A DNA stretch of 64,000 nt from Synechococcus sp. AG-679-A04 (GTDB taxonomy: Bacteria; Cyanobacteriota; Cyanobacteriia; PCC-6307; Cyanobiaceae): NCBI GenBank assembly GCA_003210775.1, contig QCUI01000003.1, positions 1 through 64,000 of the forward strand, in the 5' to 3' direction. A model generated the notes under the pieces. It searched no databases. It saw only the letters and a program-made list of their open reading frames with translations, and was not told where the DNA came from. Made by a program: the position numbers and the translations under genes. Positions 36,563 through 46,600 of this stretch are shown here, piece after piece. The first letter of the stretch is position 1. Each line of letters starts with the position of its first letter.

Positions 36563-37288
36563 TCAGCGGGATCGTGGCTGGCCATCAGGTACGAACACAT
36601 AGCCATAACCCCAGACGGTCTGCAGATAACGCGGGCGGGTTGGATCTGGCTCCACCAGCTTGCGCACTCTTGAGACCTGAACATCCATGCTGCGGCTGTC
36701 TGTGTCACAGCCAGGCCCACGGGCTAGCTCAATCAACCGCTCGCGCGACAAAGGGCGATGCGGATGCTGAACAAATGACGCCAGCAGGCTGAACTCGCCA
36801 CTCGTGATCACAACAGACTTGCCCTCACGGGTGAGCGTGCGAGCGGCTAAATCCAGCACGTTGTCGCCAAACACCACATCACCACCTTCAGCCAGAGGGG
36901 TGCCTGCAGGCAGTGCACTGCGCCGCCTCAACACCGCTTCAATTCGCGCTGAAAGCTCACGGGGCAGAAAAGGCTTGGCCAGATAATCATCAGCACCCTG
37001 CTCCAGACCGATGATGCGATCAACGCCTTCTCCACGGGCCGTCAGCATCACCACCGGCAGGTCATCGCCTGCATCCCTGAGACGACGGAGTGCTGTCAGT
37101 CCGTTATCACCGGGCATCATCAGGTCGAGCACGATCAGATCAGGTCGCTGAAATTCCAGGCGAGCCTCAAGCTGTTTCACATCGCTGAGGCTGCGCACGT
37201 CATACCCCTGATCCAGTAGATAGGTGCCAACCATCTGACGCAAATCAGGGTCATCATCGACCACCCAGATCATCGAAGTGCGAGGCAT
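36563..37288 (-). CDS. OmpR/PhoB-type response regulator
   Basis: A 242-residue regulator from ATG 37288. The receiver domain has the acidic pocket DDD (11-13), phosphoacceptor D55 in LIVLDLMMPGDNG, T83 and K105 (AKPFLPRE). The C-terminal winged helix includes TSGEFSLLASFVQHPHRPLSRERLI and RSMDVQVSRVRKLVEPDP, with YLQTVWGYGYVF. It is directly upstream of the EnvZ-like kinase. An upstream ATG at 37381 would add 31 residues of low-complexity sequence and is less likely. Confidence 0.92.
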   Translation of the reverse strand: MPRTSMIWVVDDDPDLRQMVGTYLLDQGYDVRSLSDVKQLEARLEFQRPDLIVLDLMMPGDNGLTALRRLRDAGDDLPVVMLTARGEGVDRIIGLEQGADDYLAKPFLPRELSARIEAVLRRRSALPAGTPLAEGGDVVFGDNVLDLAARTLTREGKSVVITSGEFSLLASFVQHPHRPLSRERLIELARGPGCDTDSRSMDVQVSRVRKLVEPDPTRPRYLQTVWGYGYVFVPDGQPRSR

Positions 37289-37431
37289 GGGGTCTGGCGC
37301 TGCTTCAAGTTGCACTGATGGTATGGATGCCGTTGCGTCCTGTCGCGCTGAAACGGACCTTGTCACAGCTGAACGGATCATTGTCACGACTCAGACATGT
37401 CCATGTCGCCGAATCTCCATATGCTCAATGC

Positions 37432-37896
37432 ATGGCGAAGCGCTTGACACAACCAGTGTTGATGGCCTTCGTGCTGCTTGGGATACAGAGCCTGGTCCCG
37501 TGTTCCTCTGTTCTGGCGAACCCACAGCACGTGCAGATCTACGGACGACGCATGGAGGCACTATTCATCCGAATGGATGTGAACCGTGACGGTCGTCTGG
37601 AATCTGTAGAAGTTCGGGGTCGGCCCTATTTCGAGAGGCGCCTGCAACGACCTGACTCGCGTGGCTATCTGCTACTGAAGGATCTCAGACCCTTAAGCCC
37701 TCACCCGAGTGGTCAGCGGCTGCAGAAACGCTTCCATCAGGCCGATCGCAATGGGGATGGTCGGATCGACAGGAATGAATGCCAATCACTGCCCTGGTTG
37801 AGCCGGAATTTTGTGAGCTTCGATCTGGACGCCGATGGTGGACTGACGCTTGAGGAACTCTGGACGGTGCAGCGTTCTCTCGCACCTCGCCCCTGA
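37432..37896 (+). CDS. Secreted EF-hand calcium-binding protein
   Basis: A 154-residue protein with an N-terminal signal segment (MAKRLTQPVLMAFVLLGIQS, cleavage near VLANPQ). Three EF-hand loops are visible: DVNRDGRLESVE, DRNGDGRIDRNE and DLDADGGLTLEE. The first two have full 12-residue ligand patterns; the third has a glycine at the position usually isoleucine-adjacent. Calcium binding outside the cytoplasm is likely. It is divergent from the response-regulator gene and could be regulated by it, though no site is evident. Confidence 0.85.
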   Translation: MAKRLTQPVLMAFVLLGIQSLVPCSSVLANPQHVQIYGRRMEALFIRMDVNRDGRLESVEVRGRPYFERRLQRPDSRGYLLLKDLRPLSPHPSGQRLQKRFHQADRNGDGRIDRNECQSLPWLSRNFVSFDLDADGGLTLEELWTVQRSLAPRP

Positions 37897-37898
37897 GC

Positions 37899-38309
37899 TC
37901 AACGGCGGGTTTTGTAACGACGATGGATCGTTTGACTCGGCTTGGGCCGCTCAGAGCTGAAAAACCGTATGAAGGATTTGACCAGACGGAACACTCCAGA
38001 CACCAGGGCCAAAAGGCCTGCCAGCAGAAGCATTGCGATCAGGATGACCGCAGCCAGACCGAGCAACGCTTCCAGCAGCTGTCCCAGGCCTCGGATCAGA
38101 TCAGCAATGGCTTCACTGACCACGACCATGGCGTCGACCTTCTGAGGCAACCAGCTCAGCAATGCAAGCAACCCTGAGCCAAGGGCCAGCAGCAGAACAC
38201 CCTCCAGCATCTGACGGCCGACTGAAACAGCCCTGGACCGCTGACGCTTACTGAACACTCTCCGAGTCTTAGGCACAGCACTTAGAGGTCTCAGATTGGG
38301 GGAATTCAT
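37899..38309 (-). CDS. Small membrane protein of unknown function
   Basis: A 136-residue protein with a basic N-terminus (SKRQRSRAVSVGRQ), two to three hydrophobic segments (LLLALGSGLLALLSWL; LLGLAAVILIAMLLLAGLLAL) and a basic C-terminus (RPKPSQTIHRRYKTRR). This suggests both ends are cytoplasmic. No family was recognised. It converges on the EF-hand gene with a 2-base gap. Confidence 0.65.
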   Translation of the reverse strand: MNSPNLRPLSAVPKTRRVFSKRQRSRAVSVGRQMLEGVLLLALGSGLLALLSWLPQKVDAMVVVSEAIADLIRGLGQLLEALLGLAAVILIAMLLLAGLLALVSGVFRLVKSFIRFFSSERPKPSQTIHRRYKTRR

Positions 38310-38502
38310 GACACCGTCGGATGCGCGAACTCCTGACCGAAGCCAGTGATCCGCCAGCGGGATTCAAAGGTGATCAAAAAGCAGAGAGACGCTGACTGCA
38401 AGAACTCAGCGATCCAAACAACAGAACTCTTGAGGTTGGACGGACTCCCTGCCATTCGAAATCAGAGGCAATCGCACCATTCTGAGCTGCCTGGCTCAGA
38501 GG

Positions 38503-39144
38503 TCAACGCTCTGGATCAGGTTGTGCAGGATCGCTGATTGGAGTTTCTGTCTTGGCCTCGGGGGCCTGCGCAGGCGTAGGAGATTGCACCTCAGGCAATG
38601 GCAACAGAAGACCCAAGGTGGTTAAGGCCACCACCGTGGCACCTCCAAGCAGCGGAGCTGTCAGCCTCTGCATCAAGGGGATCCGCTCAACAAGATCCCG
38701 ACGTGGAAGGGGTTCATGCTGAATCGATGGCCAGGCGAGACAGACACGGCTGTCGCTTCGCAAGGCATCAAGACAACGAACGAGATCAGCCAGCTGCGCA
38801 TCATCGAGGCGGATCGACAAAGGCGGAATGTCCTTCTGGCCACTGGTGAGATCAAGACGATGCTGAGACTCATCGGGGACCAGCCTCACTGGATCGTTCA
38901 GCTCTCCCAAGGAACGAACCACACCTGAAAGACGCAGACGCACATAGGGAATGACCACCTGCATCAATGCTTCCAGGTGTTCGCGTTTGCCCTCGAGCTC
39001 GGAGGCACCGACAATTTTCAAACGCCAGCTGGAAAGAATTCCGATGGACTGCTCGGCATGACCTGCAGAGAAGTCAGGCAAGCCTTCAACTTCCAGTCGA
39101 GCGGTGGTTTGGTCGTAGCGGTAGGACTGTTTAAGCATCACCAT
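38503..39144 (-). CDS. DUF4335 family protein
   Basis: A 213-residue protein. The N-terminal domain (about 1-130) reads SYRYDQTTARLEVEGLPD..., then SSWRLKIVG, and LSIRLDDAQLADLVRCLDAL, matching the pattern of cyanobacterial DUF4335. One transmembrane helix follows (TAPLLGGATVVALTTLGLLL) and a proline/acid-rich tail. Its ATG directly follows the TGA of the DUF3038 gene (TGA-ATG), so the pair is made together and probably works together. Function unknown. Confidence 0.75.
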   Translation of the reverse strand: MVMLKQSYRYDQTTARLEVEGLPDFSAGHAEQSIGILSSWRLKIVGASELEGKREHLEALMQVVIPYVRLRLSGVVRSLGELNDPVRLVPDESQHRLDLTSGQKDIPPLSIRLDDAQLADLVRCLDALRSDSRVCLAWPSIQHEPLPRRDLVERIPLMQRLTAPLLGGATVVALTTLGLLLPLPEVQSPTPAQAPEAKTETPISDPAQPDPER

Positions 39145-39702
39145 TCAGGGAGTCGGATCAAGAAGACTGGCGCGGAGACGATCGACCCCGCCGGCTCCAG
39201 CAGCCAGTGCCAGTGTCAACACCAGCTGTCGCTGCAGCGGGCCTTCCGGTTCACTGCCGAGAAAGCGTTGAATGGCCCCACGCCGGAGGTTCATGCGCTC
39301 TTCAATCAGATCACGCAAACGCTGATGAACAAGCTCCCAGCGCTGCCGAGTGAGCTCCTGAGGCTCTTGGCTGGACAGCAACTGGTGAAGCATTGGATAG
39401 AGCCGGTCGGCCATCACGCAGAGGATCCTGATCAAGGCCTCTGTCTCCACGGCACTGAGTTGCCCCCGTCGTGTGGAACGCCTGAGCGGGTTGTGACAGC
39501 GACGTTTCCAGAGCTCAACACGATTGGGAAAGATCGTTTCAAAACCGAGCTGTCGGGTCGCCCAGAGCATGGCCTCCCCTCCGTTCAGATCAAGAGATTC
39601 AACAGTGAGCAGAAGCAGATCAAGGCGCTCGAGAGCACGGCGGCCAAGAACCGCTTCAGGAATCGACGGATCGGGAGCCGCCTGAGCAGTGACATCGGTC
39701 AT
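39145..39702 (-). CDS. DUF3038 family protein
   Basis: A 185-residue, mainly helical protein of the cyanobacterial DUF3038 type ([52 protein letters not shown]-like segment). No membrane segment. It is immediately upstream of the DUF4335 gene with no spacer. Its start overlaps the region used by the divergent apt gene. Role unknown; the fixed pairing with DUF4335 points to a shared complex, by inference. Confidence 0.75.
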   Translation of the reverse strand: MTDVTAQAAPDPSIPEAVLGRRALERLDLLLLTVESLDLNGGEAMLWATRQLGFETIFPNRVELWKRRCHNPLRRSTRRGQLSAVETEALIRILCVMADRLYPMLHQLLSSQEPQELTRQRWELVHQRLRDLIEERMNLRRGAIQRFLGSEPEGPLQRQLVLTLALAAGAGGVDRLRASLLDPTP

Positions 39703-39712
39703 GGCTGCGATG

Positions 39713-40264
39713 ATGCCAGGGTTGAGGCCTTTGCGTCACCACCCTGTGGATCTTCGTCAGTTCATTCGCGATGTGCCGGACTTCCCAAAACCAGGAATCT
39801 TGTTCCGCGATATCTCACCGATGCTGCGCGATCCCCTTGGATGGCGCGAAGTCATGCAGCAGCTTGGCGAGGTTTGCGACCGGCTCAAACCCGACCTGAT
39901 CGTGGGAATTGAGTCCAGGGGCTTCATTGTGGGCACTCCTCTGGCAACCCAGAAAGGGATTGGATTTGTGCCGGTGAGAAAACCCGGAAAACTTCCCGGC
40001 GATGTCACTGGTGTTGATTACACCCTTGAATACGGCAGCGATCGTCTTGAAATCCAGACCGATGCTCTGTCGGATGGAGCCCGAGTCCTGCTGGTGGACG
40101 ATCTGCTTGCCACAGGCGGAACGGCAGCCGCCAGTGTTGAACTGATCCAAAAGGCTGGAGGAAATCTCGTGGGCTGCGGGTTTGTCATTGAGCTGGCAGA
40201 TCTGGCAGGACGAAGCCGATTGCCGGAGGGACTGCCAATTGCATCACTCATCACCTACGACTGA
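39713..40264 (+). CDS. apt: Adenine phosphoribosyltransferase
   Basis: Apt salvages adenine to AMP using PRPP. The 183-residue product has [22 protein letters not shown] near the N-terminus, [14 protein letters not shown], a flexible-loop region [11 protein letters not shown] and the PRPP motif [15 protein letters not shown] (124-138). Several in-frame ATGs are clustered (39689, 39701, 39710, 39713); 39713 avoids overlap with the divergent DUF3038 gene. In contrast to the UPRT homologue at 13.6 kb, its PRPP site is intact. Confidence 0.94.
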   Translation: MPGLRPLRHHPVDLRQFIRDVPDFPKPGILFRDISPMLRDPLGWREVMQQLGEVCDRLKPDLIVGIESRGFIVGTPLATQKGIGFVPVRKPGKLPGDVTGVDYTLEYGSDRLEIQTDALSDGARVLLVDDLLATGGTAAASVELIQKAGGNLVGCGFVIELADLAGRSRLPEGLPIASLITYD

Positions 40265-40302
40265 TTGGATCGCAGATCCTTGAAAGTCAGCAGCAAGCTT
40301 GT

Positions 40303-40515
40303 TTAATCCTGCTGCTGTTGCCAATCCAAAACCTCCTGATACTGCGTGAGGTTCAGCAGTCCAAAGCTCCAGAGAACAACCGGAAGGGGAGCCTGCTCCA
40401 GATGGGCCTGACGAATGCCGAGATTGATGGCGTTCTCGCTCAATCCAAGCCTCTGCTGCAGAAACGCGATTAACGCGCGGGAGGCCACCGGTTGTGGATC
40501 ACTGCTGATGACCAT
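40303..40515 (-). CDS. DUF2949 family protein
   Basis: A 70-residue protein with the short cyanobacterial DUF2949 pattern: a predicted helix RALIAFLQQRLGLSENAINLGIR, then PLPVVLWSFGLLNLTQYQEVLDW. ATG 40515 is used. It is 19 bases downstream of the UbiH-like gene on the same strand. Function unknown. Confidence 0.7.
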   Translation of the reverse strand: MVISSDPQPVASRALIAFLQQRLGLSENAINLGIRQAHLEQAPLPVVLWSFGLLNLTQYQEVLDWQQQQD

Positions 40516-40534
40516 CAACTGCCGAGCGAGACGC

Positions 40535-41755
40535 TTACTTTGGCAGCGGTCTTAGCAAGGTGCCCGGGCCGTCGGTCATCGCCGACAGACTGAAGCGTCG
40601 AATCCAGCTGATGCGCTTCAGCAAGAAAAGTGCAAGGCGCCTGAAAGGCATCAGCAGCGGGTTGTGATTCGAGAAGAAACGAATCAGGAGATCCGTTGAC
40701 AGCAAGACACCCGCCAGATCGAAGCGTCGACAACGCGAATAACGTCGAGCAAGCGATGTAAAAGCTATCTCTCCATGACCCATTGCCTGGGTCAGATTCA
40801 AGAGATCACTCACATCGCGCCAGCAAAGATTCAAGCCCTGTCCACCCACAGGATGGCAGCGATGACCGGCCTCTCCCACGAGAAGCAAGGCTCCTCGGTG
40901 AAGACGTGGAGCCAGGCTTAATTCCAACGGAAAAGCTCCTGGATCATCGAGCAGTTGAACCGCGTTCACCCCATCAGGAAGGATTGCGTCTAGTGCCGAC
41001 AACAACTCGGAGGTAGAAGACGCAGCTCGATCTCGACATCGCTGCAGCGGGGCACTCCAGACCACCTGATAGCGGTCCTCTCCAAGCGGCAGGACGGCCA
41101 TCGGACCTTCCGGCCGGAACAGTTCGTAAGCGCAGTGTTGATCAGCTCCGGTCAAGCGAAGCTTCACAGTCAGGCAACCCTGTTGGTAAGCGTGGGTCCA
41201 GAAGGGCACCTCAGCACAGCGACGCAACGTGGAACGAGGACCATCCGCAGCCACGATCCACTCGCGAGATCCAGCGTTGGCGAGAACATCCTCCGCTGGC
41301 AAGGCGTCATCAAGTTGCAGCTCAACCAGATCTGAGGCCTGAAGACGCTCCAGCAAAAGACGCATCAATGGTCGATGGTCAAGAATCCAACCGATCGCCT
41401 CGGAAGTTCGATTAGCAGGTCGCAGATCGCGAAGTTGGAACCAGGTTGTGCAGTGGGCAGAGCAGTCATCAAGCCGGAGAGCGCGAAAGGGCTCCATCTG
41501 ATCCAGCAAGGCAGGCCAAAGATCGAGATCCAGCAGAAGACGCCTGGACGAGTGAGTGATTGCATAGGCGCGGCTGCGGTTCAGCAGCAACTCGGCACTC
41601 AAGCGATCGTGAAGAACAACAGAAAAGCCCTGTTGCGCCAATCCAAGCGCTAACAGGGCTCCTGTAGGACCAGCGCCGACAATGCGGAACCGGTGGTGGA
41701 CTGCTTTGACAGCGGAGTCTCGAAATTGAGGATCAGCTGTCAGCACATCAAACAA
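40535..41755 (-). CDS. UbiH-family FAD-dependent hydroxylase
   Basis: A 406-residue flavoprotein monooxygenase. The FAD-binding GxGxxG is FRIVGAGPTGALLALGLA, the DG motif is WIVAADGPRSTLRR, and the GD-type motif reads LVGEAGHRCHPVGGQGLNLCWRD, with GE in place of GD. UbiH/COQ6 enzymes hydroxylate quinone rings; in cyanobacteria a plastoquinone-related or carotenoid-type substrate is plausible. No ATG is available; TTG 41755 or GTG 41746 must serve. TTG directly follows the hli stop, implying coupled translation. Confidence 0.85.
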   Translation of the reverse strand: MFDVLTADPQFRDSAVKAVHHRFRIVGAGPTGALLALGLAQQGFSVVLHDRLSAELLLNRSRAYAITHSSRRLLLDLDLWPALLDQMEPFRALRLDDCSAHCTTWFQLRDLRPANRTSEAIGWILDHRPLMRLLLERLQASDLVELQLDDALPAEDVLANAGSREWIVAADGPRSTLRRCAEVPFWTHAYQQGCLTVKLRLTGADQHCAYELFRPEGPMAVLPLGEDRYQVVWSAPLQRCRDRAASSTSELLSALDAILPDGVNAVQLLDDPGAFPLELSLAPRLHRGALLLVGEAGHRCHPVGGQGLNLCWRDVSDLLNLTQAMGHGEIAFTSLARRYSRCRRFDLAGVLLSTDLLIRFFSNHNPLLMPFRRLALFLLKRISWIRRFSLSAMTDGPGTLLRPLPK

Positions 41756-42007
41756 TCAGCCAATGCCGAGAAGACCACGAGTGAAAGCTTCGCCACCCAG
41801 AGCGAATTCCGTGGCCAGCAGTGCAACAAAACCAAGCATGGCCATGCGGCCATTCAGCATCTCTGCACGCTCATGGAAGCCCCAGCCGCTCTCGGTGTCC
41901 ACCACTTCCATGCGGGGCTCTGTCGCGAAAGCATTCAGACGGCCACCATCCTCTGTGGTCACAGTGGCGCCGCGAATCGTGGGAGCGTTGGAAGGAACCT
42001 GAGACAT
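41756..42007 (-). CDS. hli: High-light-inducible chlorophyll-binding protein
   Basis: An 83-residue single-helix protein with the chlorophyll a/b-binding signature HERAEMLNGRMAMLGFVALLATE (about 45-67), including the ExxNGRxAM core. Hli proteins bind chlorophyll and carotenoid, protect photosystem assembly and quench excess light. The N-terminal 40 residues are polar, a longer tail than the shortest Hli. The gene precedes the UbiH-like gene with no gap. A TTACACAGTGTAA palindrome lies 17 bases upstream. Confidence 0.94.
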   Translation of the reverse strand: MSQVPSNAPTIRGATVTTEDGGRLNAFATEPRMEVVDTESGWGFHERAEMLNGRMAMLGFVALLATEFALGGEAFTRGLLGIG

Positions 42008-42019
42008 GATCAACCTGAC

Positions 42020-42036
42020 TTCTTTACACAGTGTAA
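42020..42036. promoter_or_regulatory. Palindromic site upstream of hli
   Basis: TTACACAGTGTAA (42024-42036) is a 13-base inverted repeat within the 36-base gap before hli. Its half TTTACA resembles half-sites of the HLR1 element bound by RpaB at high-light genes, but the direct-repeat spacing of HLR1 is absent. The 12-mer TTCTTTACACAG (42020-42031) also occurs before chlH. Confidence 0.4.
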
Positions 42037-42043
42037 CGCATTA

Positions 42044-42697
42044 TTAAGAAGTTTTACGCAACCGCATCCTGCAAAGGTCTTCAAAGGCTGGCCTGAGCAA
42101 AAAGGGATACTCACCAACCCAGAGCTTGAGTTGCGGCAGCCACGCATCGGTGAGAGCCCCAACATTGGAAAAGTCCTTGCGCTCACTGAGGACGATGCAG
42201 CGAACCAGCACGCCTGCACGAATCATGGAATGGGCCTTGGTCATGGGGAAAGTGACCCTCCCTAAGTAGCCGTCCTCATCAGCTAGCTCCAGGATCATCC
42301 AGGTTCTGCGGTTTTCGACCAGTTCAAGTCTTCCGTTCGCGTCTGCCTGTTCGCGCTGATTCTCTACACGCTCCTTGGTATAGGCCTCGATCACCTCGCC
42401 CTCAAACAATGCTGCTGATGGGTATCGCCGCAAGGTGGCGTTGCGACGTCCCGCCTCAAGAATCGGCCCCCACAGGATGTAGAGGATCAGAACGAAGCCG
42501 GTGACAAGCCAGACAGAGCCCCAGCGGTTGAAGGAAAGGCTCTGACTGATCAACAGCGTGATCACTCCTCCAATCACTGAGATCAACAAACGCTGCAAGA
42601 TTTTGCGTGGATCACCCAATGCAAATCGGAACTGGGTACCGGTCGCCACAGCCGGGATCAACGTCTGCAGTTCACCGGAACGGAGTGGAATCAGCAT
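42044..42697 (-). CDS. Conserved-looking cyanobacterial membrane protein
   Basis: A 217-residue protein with two membrane helices near residues 36-80 (LLISVIGGVITLLISQSL; VWLVTGFVLILYILWGPIL) and a soluble C-terminal domain (about 95-217) with beta-type segments (RTWMILELADEDGYLGRVTFPM). No family name can be assigned with confidence. It lies between dapB (7 bases) and hli (36 bases) on one strand. Confidence 0.7.
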   Translation of the reverse strand: MLIPLRSGELQTLIPAVATGTQFRFALGDPRKILQRLLISVIGGVITLLISQSLSFNRWGSVWLVTGFVLILYILWGPILEAGRRNATLRRYPSAALFEGEVIEAYTKERVENQREQADANGRLELVENRRTWMILELADEDGYLGRVTFPMTKAHSMIRAGVLVRCIVLSERKDFSNVGALTDAWLPQLKLWVGEYPFLLRPAFEDLCRMRLRKTS

Positions 42698-42704
42698 GAA
42701 TAAC

Positions 42705-43556
42705 TCAGATCAGCCTCTCCAGGCCGTAAACAAGACCTGAAAGCTGGCGCACCTTGCGTATGCACAGCAAAACACCAGGCATGTAAGCGGAGCGATCAAT
42801 TGTGTCGTGGCGAAGCGTATAGGTCTCACCCGGTGCACCGAACATCACTTCCTGGTGCGCCACCAGTCCTGGCAGGCGAAGGGAATGGAGACGCAGCCCG
42901 CTGGGGCGTTCACCGCCGCGACTGCCCTCGAGAGATTCATGCTCGTCAACCTCAGCGGCATTGAATGTTTTACCCAGCTCCTCCATCAGCTCAGCTGTCT
43001 TGATGCAAGTTCCACTGGGAGCATCAGCCTTGCGGTTGTGATGCAACTCAGTGAGCTCGACATGGTCGTAAAAGCGTGCCGCCGCTGCCGCAGCCTGCTG
43101 GAGCAGCACCATGCCCACCGAAAAGTTGGGAATCACAGCGCCGCCGACGGAAGCCTTTTCTGAAAAACTCTGCAGATCCTTGAGTTGCTCAGGGGAAAGA
43201 CCTGTGGTTCCGATGACGGGGTGCACGCCATAAGCGATGGCTGCTCGGGTGTTGGCATAAACAACAGATGGGTGGGTGAAATCCACCATCACTGCACCTT
43301 GGCCAGGGCCGGAATCCCGAACCGCCTGACTTGTGGCGCACAGACACCCCTCTAAGTCAGCTGTGACGGCCACCTCCATGGCTCCAAGACCCAGCTGTTC
43401 GCCGATATCAGCGCCTTCCTTTCCCGGTGTGTTGTCAACGGCCCCTACCAAGCGACAATCCGTTGAGGACTGAACGGCGCGGATCACTTCAGCACCCATG
43501 CGCCCCAGAGCTCCGGTGACCAAAACAGGGATTGACTGATTTGCAGCAGCGCTCAT
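42705..43556 (-). CDS. dapB: 4-hydroxy-tetrahydrodipicolinate reductase
   Basis: DapB reduces 4-hydroxy-tetrahydrodipicolinate in lysine and diaminopimelate synthesis. The N-terminal loop [12 protein letters not shown] binds NAD(P)[11 protein letters not shown] and [11 protein letters not shown] follow, and the active-site signature is [14 protein letters not shown] with the catalytic lysine. The 283-residue size is standard. It is divergent from chlH. Confidence 0.96.
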   Translation of the reverse strand: MSAAANQSIPVLVTGALGRMGAEVIRAVQSSTDCRLVGAVDNTPGKEGADIGEQLGLGAMEVAVTADLEGCLCATSQAVRDSGPGQGAVMVDFTHPSVVYANTRAAIAYGVHPVIGTTGLSPEQLKDLQSFSEKASVGGAVIPNFSVGMVLLQQAAAAAARFYDHVELTELHHNRKADAPSGTCIKTAELMEELGKTFNAAEVDEHESLEGSRGGERPSGLRLHSLRLPGLVAHQEVMFGAPGETYTLRHDTIDRSAYMPGVLLCIRKVRQLSGLVYGLERLI

Positions 43557-43646
43557 ACCAGTGACGTGTCTCGTCAGAGCCTATGAGCCGACCGAGTTGT
43601 AACACCACAAGAAAACCTGAGCGAAGGACTGCTCCCGGCCGTAGTG

Positions 43647-43658
43647 TTCTTTACACAG
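43647..43658 (+). promoter_or_regulatory. TTCTTTACACAG element upstream of chlH
   Basis: This 12-mer lies 14 bases before the chlH ATG and is identical to one before hli (42020-42031). It may be part of a -10 region (TACACA) or a light-response site; only the identity is observed. Confidence 0.35.
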
Positions 43659-43672
43659 CTCAACGTGCGCCG

Positions 43673-46600
43673 ATGTTCACACAGGTCCGCTCCGCAAATC
43701 GCCGAGTTGCTCCTGTGGAGGGTCAAAACCATCAATCCGTCATGAAGGCGGTTTATGTGGTTTTGGAGCCCCAATATCAGAACGCACTCACGCAGGCAGC
43801 CACTGCTCTGAATGCCAGTGGAAGCGACCTTGGAATCGAACTCAGTGGATACCTGATTGAAGAACTTCGAAATGACGTTAATTACGAAGACTTCAAAAAG
43901 GATGTTTCTGAAGCTGATGTCTTTATCGCCTCGTTGATCTTCATTGAGGATCTGGCTCAGAAAGTCGTCGATGCCGTTACCCCGCATCGTGACCGTCTCA
44001 AAGCGGCGGTTGTCTTCCCCTCGATGCCGGAGGTGATGCGTCTCAACAAACTCGGCAGCTTCTCGATGGCTCAGCTCGGGCAGAGCAAGAGTGCCATCGC
44101 CGGCTTCATGAAAAAGCGCAAGGAGGCTGGCGGTGCTGGCTTCCAGGACGCAATGCTCAAGCTCCTGAACACCCTGCCCACTGTTCTGAAATATCTGCCT
44201 GTTGAGAAAGCGCAGGACGCTCGCAGCTTCATGCTCAGCTTCCAGTACTGGCTGGGTGGCACACCAGACAATCTGCGCAACTTCTTGCTGATGCTGGCTG
44301 ACAAGTATGTCTTTCCTGCAGAAGAAGGAGAGCAAAGACCTCTCATGGACATAGCTGCCCCCGAAGTGTTTCCTGACCTGGGCATCTGGCATCCACTGGC
44401 ACCGTCGATGTTCGAGGACCTCAAGGAGTACCTCAACTGGACGTCCAGTCGCACCGATCTGTCCGAGGAAGCCCTCAGAGGCCCTGTGGTCGGTCTTGTG
44501 CTGCAGCGCAGCCACATCGTCACCGGAGACGATGCCCACTACGTCGCAACGATCCAGGAACTGGAGTTCCGTGGTGCCCGGGTGATTCCCGTGTTCTGCG
44601 GAGGCCTCGACTTCTCGAAGCCCGTCAATGCCTTTTTCTACGACCCTCTCAATCCAGAGCAACCCCTCGTTGACGGCATCGTTTCCCTCACCGGTTTTGC
44701 CTTAGTTGGTGGCCCTGCCCGTCAGGACCATCCGAAAGCCGTCGAATCACTGAAAAAACTCAATCGTCCCTACATGGTGGCTTTGCCACTGGTCTTTCAG
44801 ACGACCCAAGAATGGGAAGACAGCGACCTCGGTCTGCATCCCGTTCAGGTTGCACTTCAGATTGCCATTCCAGAGCTGGACGGAGCGATCGAACCGATTG
44901 TTCTCTCAGGCAGAGATGACGCCACCGGCAAAGCTCACACACTGCAGGATCGAGTTGATGCAATCGCCGAAAGAGCGATCAGGTGGTCGTCGCTGCGCAT
45001 CAAACCCCGCATTGACAAGAAGCTGGCAATCACAGTGTTCAGCTTCCCTCCCGACAAGGGCAACGTGGGCACTGCTGCCTATCTCGATGTCTTCGGCTCC
45101 ATCCATCGCGTCATGGAGGAGATGAAAGCAAAGGGATACGACGTCAAGGATCTGCCGGCAACTCCCCGTGCACTGCTGGAAGCGGTGATCAACGACGCCA
45201 ATGCCATGCAGGGATCACCGGATCTTTCCATTGCCCACCGCATGAGCGTTGAGGAATACGAGCGACTCACTCCCTACTCGGAACGGCTTGAGGAGAACTG
45301 GGGCAAACCTCCCGGCAACCTGAACAGTGATGGGCAGAACCTGCTGGTGTTCGGCAGGCACTTCGGCAACGTCTTTGTCGGCGTACAGCCCACCTTTGGC
45401 TACGAGGGTGACCCCATGCGTCTGCTTTATTCACGCAGCGCCAGTCCTCATCACGGATTTGCCGCCTATTACACCTATCTGGAAAAGATCTGGAAGGCTG
45501 ACGCCGTGCTGCATTTCGGCACCCACGGCTCACTCGAATTCATGCCCGGGAAACAGATGGGGATGAGTGAAACCTGCTATCCCGACTCCCTGATCGGCTC
45601 CCTGCCGAACCTCTACTACTACGCCGCCAACAATCCCTCTGAAGCCACCATTGCCAAGCGTCGTGGTTACGCATCAACGATCAGCTATCTCACTCCGCCC
45701 GCGGAGAACGCAGGCCTTTACAAGGGGCTCAAAGAACTTGGCGAATTGGTCGGCTCCTACCAACAACTTCGGGAGGGTGGCCGCGGTGTGCAGATCGTCA
45801 ACACCATTGTTGAAACAGCACGCCAGTGCAACCTCGACAAGGATGTTGACCTTTCTGAGGAAGACGCCTCAACACTTGATCTAGAAGGCCGCGACGCCCT
45901 TGTCGGAGCTGTCTATCGCCAACTGATGGAAATCGAGAGTCGCCTGCTTCCCTGCGGACTCCACACCATCGGCAAGCCCCCAACCGCCGAAGAAGCCATC
46001 GCCACCCTGGTGAGCATCGCGGCTCTTGAAAGAGATGAGGACGGGCTTCACTCCCTTCCCGGCCTGTTAGCTGAATCCATCGAGCGAACGATCGAAGACG
46101 TCTACAAAGGAAACGACAACGGTGTCCTCGCTGATGTGGAACTGAACCGCACCATCACCGAGACGTCACGTGCTGCAGTCTCCGCCATGGTCCGGTCTGT
46201 CACCGGCAGTGACGGGAGAGTCAACCTACGCAACAACTGGGCCTGGTTCAGCAACTTGCTGTCCCGCTTCGGCATCAAGCGGTCGTCCCCATGGCTGAAG
46301 GCCTGCCGAACCAATGGATTCGGCGAGGTTGATCCAACAGAACTCGACAAGCTGTTCGGATATTTGCGTTTCTGCCTTGAGCAGGTTTGCGCCGACATGG
46401 AGATGGAGAGTCTTCTGAAAGCGCTCGACGGCGAATACATCCTCCCAGGGCCTGGAGGTGATCCGATCCGCAACCCCGGAGTGCTTCCCAGTGGCAAAAA
46501 TATCCACGCCCTTGATCCTCAGGCGATTCCAACCAAAGCCGCTGTTGCAGCTGCCAAAGGCGTAGTGGACAAGTTGATTGAACGCCAACGCGAAGAGCAG

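Noticed and set aside
44071-44662. Long minus-strand frames inside chlH and its 5' region
   Set aside because: They are antisense to strongly conserved ChlH motifs and show no family pattern of their own.
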